Assembly (NCBI GenBank): GCA_963402885.1
Contig: OY727095.1
Span: forward strand, 14,017,001-14,081,000
Source: Antedon bifida
Taxonomy: Eukaryota; Echinodermata; Crinoidea; Comatulida; Antedonidae
Reading direction: 5' to 3'
DNA: 64,000 nucleotides
Shown: one piece after another, positions 10,932-22,900 of the stretch
How positions within the stretch are numbered: position 1 is the stretch's first letter
Layout: every line of letters begins with the position of its first letter
Translations under genes and position numbers: made by a program
The notes under the pieces: generated by a model
Told to the model about the DNA's origin: nothing
Databases searched by the model: none
What the model saw: only the letters and a program-made list of their open reading frames with translations

Positions 10932-13900
10932 CTATATGGTTGAAGAAAAGTTCCAATATTATGAAATAATATACAAATGATGCTGCATACGAAAATATGT
11001 AATATCCAAAAAAAAGTACATACAAGGTAGTTTATTTTAAAATGTGATCACAAACATTTTGACCACAGGTGTGATCAAATAATCACCTGATAAAATGTTA
11101 AAATAAATTATAGAAAATTAACTACCTTGTCTCGCTTGTTTTAAAAAAAAAATAATGTTCTACATGCATAACATTATGATCAGCTTTAGAAACAACAGTA
11201 AAACTAAATACCATTCCCATTATTTTGTTATCTTATGTTAATAATTAGTATTATTCTTTTTATTATATAATAATATAATCCTAGAAATTCATCATTTAAA
11301 CATCAATTTCTTTGTCAGTATCATATCATCATCACTATAATATATGATTGTATTGTTTAAAGGTTTGCATAGAGTGCAAATAAACACTAGTAAAGTCAGG
11401 TTAGGCGTATATACCATGTGTTTCTATAAAGGAAGTTTAAGTTTTAAGGTTTGCATAGAGTGCAAATAAATACTAGTAAAGTCAGTTTACCAGTACACCA
11501 TGTGTTTTCATAAAGGAAGTAAAGTTGTAAGATTGAGAGACTTTCTCATATCATAATCTTTATCTACTAGTAACTTACCTTCTCTTGGCTGAGATTGGTG
11601 ACTGGATGATGTGCCTTCATTTTGGTCCTTATCATCACTGCCTAAAAATGATTAAAATGAGATGTACATTTACTAATTAGGAAAATGTTTATAGTACATA
11701 ATGCAATGCCTTTGTACAGTCTCTGGTGGAATATTGACAGTGGGGGTTCCACTGCATACATTGTTTAACTATAATCACTTGAGCATCTCACATGGATGCA
11801 ATACAAAGATATAGGTTGCAATGCACAGCTAATATGAGACCTATCCAATCCTTCACTTGTCATTGATCAAATTACTTATGGTGTGTCTACGTTGTGCATT
11901 GTAGTGAAATCCAAACCTTATCCACGTATTAAAGTCTTTTCATAGAAAAAATAATTGTAATATTGTACTTAAAACTATTAATACACAAACAAGTTTGTGA
12001 AAGATAAAATTATATATTTTTTTAAACTTTAACTTGACATTATTAAATAAATTATAAATTGCTACTACTACTGGTAAGCGGAAAGAACATATCACAGCTA
12101 ATAGCTGCATGTTGTAACAATGTATAGATTATCAATAATGATTCTAATAGTACTACTATTGGTAAGAGGAATGAAGATATCACAGCTAATAACAGCATGT
12201 TGAAACAATGTATAAATTATCAATAATTATTCTGATAGTACTACTACTACTGGTAAGAGGAATGAAGATATCACAGCTTCATAGCAGCATGTTGTAACAA
12301 TGTATAGATTATCAATAATGATTCTGATAGTACTACTACTGGTAAGAGGAATGAAGATATCACAGCTAATAGCTGCATGTTGTAACAATGTATAGATTAT
12401 CAATAATGATTCTGATAGTACTGTTACTGGTAAGAGGAATGAAGATATCACAGCTAATAGCTGCATGTTGTAACAATGTATAGATTATCAATAATGATTC
12501 TGATAGTACTACTACTACTGGTAAGAGGAATGAAGATATCACAGCTAATAGCAGCATGTTGTAACAATGTATAGATTATCAATAATGATTCTGATAGTAC
12601 TACTACTGGTAAGAGGAATGAAGATATCACAGCTAATAGCAACATGTTGTAACAATGTATAGATTATCAATAATGATTCTGATAGTACTACTACTACTGG
12701 TAAGAGGAATGAAGATATCACAGCTAATAACAGCATGTTGTAACAATGTATAGATTATCAATAATGATTCTGATAGTACTACTACTGGTAAGAGGAATGA
12801 AGATATCACAGCTAATAGCAGCATGTTGTAACAATGTATAGATTATCAATAATGATTCTGCTAGTACTACTACTGGTAAGAGGAATGAAGATATCACAGC
12901 TAATAGCTGCATGTTGTAACAATGTATAGATTATCAATAATGATTATATTGTACTACTACTGGAAGAGTATTATCAAATATGTCTATTTTCAAATAAGAT
13001 AAAGTATCCTCTTTCTCTATTCTATAATTATTTAAACATGTCACTTTTTTGCAGAAATAGGTCACACATATATATAGAAGAGAAATAGCCTTTTGTTTTT
13101 CAGTTTCCTGTGCTGTAGGGATGAGTGAGAGTCCTTCATGTAGAAAGTAGTGTATTAATGAAAATGTACTTAATAAAAATAAATAAATGTAATGACTCTT
13201 ACATCCAAACAGCCGCTTGTAACATGTGACATCCATTGTAACAGACTTGCCAGTTTTTGTGCACGTTAACTTCCTGCATTTGAAATCTTCAAGAATTTGA
13301 AAATGCTTCTTGTCTAATTGATCACTACACCGACAAGGAATGCATCTCTTGAATGGAATCCCCCTTCTACCGCCATCTTTAGATTGCTCGAATGACTTCT
13401 CAACTGTTGACAAAACCTAAAGATATAAATTTAATGTTGATAAATTTAAGACATACATCAACAAATATGAAAGCATCAATGATGCAGTAGCTCACAATGT
13501 AAGACATTTTATGTAATTTGAGGCAGGCAATGTTTTCAGATTTATGGTGTAAATCTGAGAACTTTATTGGGAATAAATCTTTTAATAGGCAGTACACATT
13601 AAAATTACTTACAATTCAATTACAAAAATAAAGAAAACATGGATGTAATTTGGATCACCGCCTTTTTTAATGACCTAGCTTCCCGGGCCTAACATTCGTT
13701 AATTATTTACTATTCATAAATTTAATAAACAATAGGTGTGTTATAAAACACATAATGAATGTTTTGTTTTCGTTGAATGGAGAGAATAATTATGAATATT
13801 CATTGACTGCTCTATTTTCAACTTGGCTCTCTGCTTCGTTAAATATAGTGCAGTCAATTTTTCAACTCATGAAATATTCTTACCATCCAACTCGTAAACA

Positions 13901-16900
13901 TTCATCACTATACTATACAAGGCAATGTTGGAAAGTAATTTGTAATTGGTTTGATAAATCAGTATTCATTGTATATATGCAGACATTTTCAGACATCAAG
14001 CAAACCTGACAAAAAATTGAGGAGAAAACTTTCTACGTGTATTTTCATAAACTACCTCCAAACAGATATATAATATAACTGGTAACATAACATACCAATT
14101 TACATGCTTCAGCTGAAGGTTCCTCTTCACTCGTTTCGTCAAAAGAATCTGTTCTTTTAATAGCCATCTAGAAAGTAAAAATAGATGTGATGTTTTGTTA
14201 TCCAAATTTAGATGCTTTAAAAGTAAATTCTGGGAAAGACTAAGCAACAATATTTAACTTTCATAATTTAGTGATATTTATTGAACATTCATTATAGAGA
14301 TTATTTATTACCTTTAACAAGAACTTTCGCTCATCCTTCTTTGTAATAAATTTGTCAAGAGACAAAATCACATGATGATTTTCGTTGAGGTAAAGTTCTG
14401 CATAATTACATGCGAGTATTGGGTCAACTCCTTCTTTTTGAAATTTGTTAAGGAATTCAATAATTAAATACGGAAACAACACGTCTGGCAGATATCCCTC
14501 AAAGTCGTAATAGATTGGCCTGCTGATAGATTGTGAATCATCAGGTACTTGTCTTACTTGACTTGTCTTGATAGCAAGTCGCAGTGGCACAAAAAAGGAT
14601 CGTTTTCCAACTGATTTCTGAAATTGTTAATTTGTAACAATGCCATTTAAATTATTTTAAGCAAACTAAAGATACTCTGTCATGTAGACATTTTCATTAG
14701 AAAGTTGATTCAAACTTTGTCTGAACATTAAATATCCAAACTAATAAAATAATACTTTTTATCCCAAATCTTACATGCATAAAATGAAAGATTAAAGAAA
14801 CAAAACCTACTGTAGATGTACTTGCTACATCTTGGCTCCTGGCTGTCTCTCTCTCACATATGAAACCGAATTGAATCATCAGTGCTACAAGGAACTCAAA
14901 ATTCTTTCCGTTGTCAACTTTACTATCTTTCCATATTTTTCGCAACAAGTCTTCTTCCAGTATGCCTTGGTCAAGCTTATCAAAAGAACTTCTAAATATA
15001 GCGGACTAAAAAAAAACACCAACTATCAACCATGTATCGTATATTACTGGGTACACGCAGTGAAAGGGTTAAACTGTGAAATTACTCCAAGCTAGTTTGC
15101 TATTCACTTTTATAGTGCTTCAATTATAATAGATTGAAAGCAGAATATTAAAAGTGAAATAATTAAAACTTATAAAAAAATTACAGTAAATTACAAATGA
15201 TGCCTTACAGCATACTTTTTATTTTATCTATAGAAAATGTTAAGCATCTCTATCAAATAATATCAACAACAAATTCTTTGCTAAGGAATAATAAATTACA
15301 GGAAACAGGAGTAATTATACTACGGTAACACGTTTTTACAATGCAAGACATTACATGAGTCTACTTACGGGATATTTTGGGGGAACCACAGTTACAAATT
15401 TGGTGACAATTTCAACCAGCCTCAACGGATCTAGCACGACTTTATCCCTTAATAATTTGTTGTCAGGCATGTAAACAATTTCACCAAGATCGTACAAGAA
15501 GTTAAGCAGGACTGATTTGTATTTTTCTTTTTCAACAATACCATTCTTACTTTTCAGAATTTTGATCTAAAAGAAATAATAATAAGTATTATTCAGAATA
15601 AAAAAAAAATATGAAATCATATTCAGTTTTTGTAACATGTGGGTATTACATGAAAAAATAGTTTTAAATATTGAATTTCAATGGCTAATTACCTTATTAT
15701 TTTCAAACACACAATTTATAAATAAAACAATGGCAGCAAATATCTGAGATGAAAATATGATTTTGGATATTGTAATCTAATTATCTATAGACATTTTTTA
15801 ATTAAAGGGTACTTATATTTAGAAACGTTTTTTTTTATTTTTAGATACTTGCGACTTAATATTAATATAATTTTTCTGAAAAAAAGAACAAAACAAAACA
15901 AATAACATTTACCTCTTCTAAAGGACACAAAGAAAAGGAGGGCTGTTTTTTTCCTCTTAGATGATGTAAATCACATCGAAAACGCATCCACTTTAAAGGA
16001 AAGGGCTTTTCTAAAGCTTTCATAAGTTCATCAATAACTTGTTTGAGATCACTAAAGCTCTTATCTGTAGTTGGTTGACTGTTTTCAATGGCAAAATATT
16101 TGTGGTAGACATGATTTCCATATGGTTTTGTTTTAAGCACATCTTGAATAATTTTAAACACCTTTTCTGCCTGTTTGTAAATAATTTTATAACAGTTTAA
16201 GCTTATATCATAATAAGAATGTGTCAATTTTGTAATTTATCTAAAGTAATATTTAAAAAATTTACAACTGCAATGTATCTTTGGTTGTGGCTATTTATAA
16301 TAATATAGAAACAAAAGAAGTATTAACCTCATCATTTTGCTGTTCTTCAGTCTTACCAAGCTTACCCTTATGTGTACCCACAATAAGGATAGTTGGTTGG
16401 TGAACTTCATTCTCTTCATCTTCTTCCACAATACGACTATGAGAATAAACTGACAGGATGTAAGATAATATAAACTGGAGATTGGTCCAATGATGTTGAA
16501 ATTTCGTCTGAAAAAGAATTACAGGACAATTAACCACAGTTAAACTTAAAATGCTTAGTTTTTAAAAACCTTATCTGGAAGGTATGAAATATTAAATCTT
16601 TATAATAGTTAAACTGTTCTTATAAATTAGAAGACTTGTTCAATCACAATGCCTTACTGCTGCCATGCTCTAGAAATACTTACTCCAGTTGAATCAATGA
16701 AAGTAGCAAGATCATCCAAGGGTTTACTGAGATCAAACACAACAATATATAGTGCTTGAAGTGTCATGAACATCTGCAAAAATATTTAAATATTGACTGA
16801 TTAATATTTTTTAAGGCCTTCTGACAACATATGCACAAATATTATTTTAAATTGTATGTAGACCTTAATATATAATAAAGACTTTCATATACAAATTCTT

Positions 16901-19900
16901 TGATAATAATGCGGCGAAAAGTTTTAATATTAACATTAGGCATGGATAATACACAAATAATGAATATTTCATGAAAAACAAAATTCATTATATAAGTGAA
17001 AGATGAAATCTTTTATCACATGAAATTATTTTCCCATACATTGCACTTATAAACATTCATTATTTGTATATTATAACACCCCAAAGAAGATTCTTTTTAT
17101 TTGATTGGAAGATTATGGGTCACATAAATAAATGTTCTATTACTCTCCTAATGATGTCATCAAGAGTGCAATGTCATTATATGTGTGTGAGTACTGCAAT
17201 TTTGTTTTGCGCATATTTTACACAGTAAACAACCACACACTCTTCAAGAGGCTGTTGTTGACTGATCACATTTCATTAACCTGTAGTGTGTGCTGTATGT
17301 TGCTAATTGTTTTACTTCCTCTCTAAAATTAGAGTTTTACCTTTTTAATGGCCTAGCCTCTTGTTAAAAGTAGGTGTATTATACATAAACATCAACAAGA
17401 GGCTAGGCCAAGACCTAAACTATTCGAGAAGGCAGCAATGGACGCTGAGTAGAACAATTATAGACATGACAATACAGATTGATTTTTTAACACGCAGTCT
17501 ATTCTTGCATCCCATTATTTCGGTTGCTCACTGTGTAACATAAGAATATGCAATCTGACGTTTAATAGTATATGTCTATTGAATATCATGTGACCCACAA
17601 TCCTCCATTGAAATGACAATCTATATAATAAATATATATATTACTATGCAGTACCATGGAAAGAGGTTTGTGACTACATAATGGGAAAAAGGCAAACTAT
17701 ACCTTGGCCATACAATCATGTTAGTCTATACAGAAACCTACTTACCCGATGTAGACCATGGTAAATTAACTGTCCTCCATGGTCCCAGATGTTGAATGTT
17801 TCTTCCAAAGTCTCCTCCTTATTTTCCTCAACTTTCTTGATTACATCCATATCTAATTGTTGATCAGTATCAAATGGAATAGCTTGAGTAGCTGTATCAG
17901 TATCTGTAGCGAAAACAAGTGTTTTGGTCATTCCACGAACGGCGTAACAAGCATCATTATTTTAAAATTTTAAGTCATCGTAGTATTCAGTCAGTTATAA
18001 CGTTACTATGAGTATAGTTCATTCTTCATCATCATAATGAGCTTTCGCACAGGGATGGTATGCATCAATTACGTGTTTTAATCCATCTTTTTTTAACTTT
18101 GCTAACTAAGAAACATGCCCACCAACCCTGCGTGTACAGCGTCTGTGGACTATGTGTAGGAGTGGGATGGCTGCCACCGTGTTTTCTCCAAATTACCGTC
18201 ACCATAATTGTTACACAAATAGGTTGCCTCTAAGTTATAAATCTGATAACATAATTTGATACTTCTTTAGTTACATTAAATAGGAAAATCTAATTAATAA
18301 TCTTATTATTTTAAATAACTATGAACTTAAATATGTATTGTCCCCCCCAAAAAAATAATTCTTACAATTTTTTTTAATATGCCATTTTAATGTCACCTAA
18401 TAGTAATCCACTTTGACCAAAATTTGGATTGAAAAAAAATGTTTTTACCTAAAAACCTGTAATTTGAAGCAAAAAATAGTCAAATTGACTGCCAGCCAAT
18501 GGGTTTTTGCTTGAATTTAACCATTTATTTTTTGTTATTTTATAAGTGAAAACATTAATTGTTTCCTTTTCTTTCTACAGAAGTGATTGACTACAAAATA
18601 ATCTATTCAAAGTCTGATATGACAGAAATTGCAAACTGATAATTGCAACTTATTTATTAGTGCTTTTACTACAAAAATTTAAGAATAATTAGAATTTAAG
18701 GGAAAGTTACATACGATCATTGTTGCCATGGTTATTGTAGTCAACAACAATACTATCCTCATCATCATCATCAGCTGTAGGTGGTTTCATGTCAATCTGA
18801 CACATAAAACAAAAACAATATATGGATATAAAAAAGAAATAAATGTTTATTCAAAGTTAAATACAGTATTGTTTACAATTTAATATAAGAGAAAACTAAT
18901 ATTATTTTCTCTCAAAAGCAAAACCAAATTATTTTTTTTAAGTAAATTTTAAAAGGATTGAAGAAAAAAAATGAAATAGCTGCTCATAATGCCTCATTGA
19001 TTCATTTAGAAAGAAAGCCTAAGTGACTGATTTGCAATAGTCCTGTAGGTGCACTTTATTCATTATTACTGACATACGCTTACAGTTTCCTTTGCTCTCA
19101 ATTTGCCAGTGACCATTTTTGTATACTGTTTTGAAGGATCACCTGTAGAGAAAGAGAAAGTTTGTCCATATTATTTCAGCACATACGTTCATATGTGACT
19201 ATACTTTGGATATTTTACTACTGTCGAAGTAAAATTACAATTACAAGTTACAATATGTAACATACAGTAACTTGCGTGTTATAAAGGGATAGAGTAACAA
19301 TTGTAATGTATGTGAAAATATGACTGTTGACACCATACTACGGTTGTATACATTTATTGAATTCCATTCTATGTCTCCATTTCATTGTGGACTTGTTTGT
19401 GTCTATGATAATAATTATTGATAAATATTGTTACATAACGTATGATGATGGGAAGAGTAATATGCTAATTTGTATTCATGTTTACCACTATCAGCATTAG
19501 CCTCTGTCCATGTTGTGCTTGCTGTTCTTATCACCGCTATGCCATCTGTAACTACATGCTTTTCCTCAAATCTGGCAAAAATATTTGAAACCAACTATGA
19601 ACTTCAGTCATTTTAAGTACAGGTACTGTAAAACATGCACTTTTCTCCTTTTACTTCAAAACCATTTTAATATATTCATTAATTATACATTTAGGAAGTA
19701 AGTTATTCAACAATTCGTATGATCTTTTTTTTTAGAATACAAGATTAAAATTAAATTCTATAATCTATAGAAAATTTGATGGTGTTATAATTAGGTAGTA
19801 AACAATTTATTTATTTCTAAAAGTTTTTATGAATGTCCATGTTGTGCTTGCTGTTCTTATCACCGCTATGCCATCTGTAACTACATGCTTTTCCTCAAAT

Positions 19901-22900
19901 CTGGCAAAAATATTTGAAACCAACTATGAACTTCAGTCATTTTAAGTACAGGTACTGTAAAACATGCACTTTTCTCCTTTTACTTCAAAACCATTTTAAT
20001 ATATTCATTAATTATACATTTAGGAAGTAAGTTATTCAACAATTCGTATGATCTTTTTTTTTAGAATACAAGATTAAAATTAAATTCTATAATCTATAGA
20101 AAATTTGATGGTGTTATAATTAGGTAGTAAACAATTTATTTATTTCTAAAAGTTTTTATAATTTAACTGTTGTTAGATTTATCACTGCAATATTTAGAAA
20201 GTAATAGTTTATCAAAAACAAATCAATAAAAGTTGGCTGGTTTGTAATTCTTAGTTAACTCACAAATATTTTGTAATGTTCATTTCACTGTCTATAATAA
20301 TTTATTGGGAACTTCACTTTTGTAGCAGTGGCACACTTCACATTTGAAGGTGCATCCAACAAATGTATATAATAAATGAATGAACAAAATAGACAAATAC
20401 ATAAGTAATCTTACTTAATCTTTAATAAAAAATAAATTTAATAAAACTCATTCACTCCCCTCACTCTCCCCTCCCCACTATCCAAAGATAACAAGTACAC
20501 CATTATCATCAATCTAGTACTTACTCTTTTCCAAGACATGCATTGATCAGGCATGTTTTACCCACTCCTTCCTGTCCAATCACCTTAAGCATTCCAAGAT
20601 TGACTTTCACTTTACCCTCTTTCAAGGCTTCATTGTATGCTTTCTGAAAATCTAAATCAAGTATCAGTTTCATTCATAAATATTGAGTGTTGTTTAATTT
20701 TTAAAAGTAGAAATTAAACCATTTCATTATCTACAATAGTACACAAACAGACTTACATACTGTATCAGTTATTTAGTATACTTAAATTAATTTTGTTAGA
20801 AAGAAAAAAATTAACAAGAGCAATAAGATATTACCAGACATTCCGCAAACTGATAATTCATGAAAACCAAATGCTTAAATGGTCTGTAACATGGTCTAAT
20901 TTAGTCAAAACTTAAATTGTGTTCATTCTTAAAATTTTAAGAATGCATTTCATGTATGTTTATTTTAGCCTAAACATCAGAACTCAACATGTTTGTGTTA
21001 ATTATGGTTGAATGCATGTTTTTTGTTGTACTGCATAATGAAATTGTTCACTGTATGTCTACATTTAACTATGCTATATTTATGTTGAAATCATATTATT
21101 GTTTTAAGATTATGAATACAAATTTGTGAAACACTATCACAACTTTCTATATCTATAATCAGATTTAGAAACAACTACAGTACAATAAAACTACCCATTT
21201 ATTTTATCTTATAATCAGCATTATATTCTTTATGTTAAAGATGTATTGTCCCTTGAAACACAAAAAAATGAAGGTCAAAATATTCTAAATTTAAATTGGC
21301 CATATCAAATTAATATTAAAGTTATTCACTTTAAGTCGAAAATTTGAGCCAAAAGCAACAAGTTTACGTAATTAAAAAAATTAGTTGGATTACATTTCGT
21401 CTGGAAAATCGTCGCGAGCGAAAGTAAACAAAGATTTCAAACCATGAGTACGCATTATGCATATGCTAATTAGGATTGTTTACAACTCGTCACAGTTGAG
21501 AAGGTATTTTCACACAGATCGTGAGGAAGTTTTATGATTATGCATACAGAGAGTAGCCAAACAAGCGTGTTTCATTATGGGATATGTTTTGATCGAAAAC
21601 TTTGACTGGAAGTCAAAGTTATTTTTTTAACAAAAAAACGTCTGTATTTCAGTTAAATGATTTTTCTTTCGACAAATTTTTGGTGATAGTTAATAACTAT
21701 TATGATACTTCAAAATGACCCACCTTTTTTCGAAATCTGTTATTTTTTATTTTTTTGGAATTAGTCAAAGGGACAATACATCTTTAAAATATGATACTAA
21801 TTATTAATGTTAGAGTAATATCATTCTCATTAACACCAACTTCTTTGTCATTATCATCTTATTCATATCTTTATTTTAATTTTTATAATTCTTTCTTGTT
21901 GTTTGTTTTATCTTGTTAAAAGCCCATAAAATCAGCTCACGCTGGCTGAGTCACCCTCTTGAAACATGATGAATTAAGTTAAAATAAATAAATTATAAAT
22001 AATAAATCATCATAACAATAATCACATTTTCATAATCTTCAGGCTTATTTTTTTTATCCCTACCATTTCTTTTTTTTGGTTAAAATGGACATAACATCAA
22101 CAATTAACTTCAGATATAGTTCTATAACATACCTTTACCAAGTAGTATGTCTTTCGCTCTTTTGCCTATAACGTCAGAAAACCTCTGTATTTGGTCTGGA
22201 TCATCTAATAAAACAAAAACACTTTGTTTTTATTTTAATAATCAGCATTATATTCTTTATGTTAAATATGATATTAATTATTAATGTTAGAGTAATATCA
22301 TTCTTATTAACACTTCTTTGTCATTATCATCTTGTTCATATCTTTATTTTAATTTTTCTAATTCTTTGTTGTTGTTTGTTGTTTCGTCTTGATGAGAGCC
22401 CATTAAATCAGCTCAAACTGAAGGGGTCACTCTCTTGAAATATGGTAATTAAAATAACTAATAAATAAATCATCATCACAATAATCACATTTTCCTAAAC
22501 TTCAGGCTTACTTTTTTTTATCAGACTGATTCTGTCCTTCTTACTGTCTTACTATAAACATTTGGTTAATATATTCTCAACTTTTTAAACTAAATTGTTA
22601 TTTTATCATAACTTATTTGTTAAGATAACATAACATTAATAAATAACTTTAGGATAGTTCTAAAACATACCTTTATGAAATAGTATGTTTCTTGCTATTG
22701 TGCCGAGACAATTTGCAAACCTCTCTATTTTGACTGCATCATCTGCTAATTCTCCATTAATTTCAAGATGGAGAACTACATCCCATACATTTGAGAAGTT
22801 ATACATTCTTAAATTATAGTCAGCAATAACTGATTTGAATGCATATAGGTGATCTATCTTTAGGGCCTTAAACAGTAGCATTCTGTAAGATGACAAATAT

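Larger units (their letters stand above)
21216..22743. repeat. Tandem duplication (about 0.5-kb unit) spanning intron DNA and the exon 1 tail
   Basis: Copy B (about 22236-22743) and copy A (about 21216-22204) share ATCAGCATTATATTCTTTAT, ATTATTAATGTTAGAGTAAT, TTTGTCATTATCATCTT, ATAATCACATTTTC and the exon end with its donor. Copy A is longer because a 545-bp MITE sits in it; copy B has about 75 extra bases near 22540-22615. Confidence 0.85.

Noticed and set aside
10935..11025. Extension of the last ROCO exon to an upstream ATG
   Set aside because: The phase-1 acceptor at 10931 joins exactly to exon 16, so the extra codons are intronic.
12227..12912. Series of overlapping 62-79-codon minus-strand frames
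   Set aside because: They are produced by an intronic minisatellite with a near-90-bp unit.
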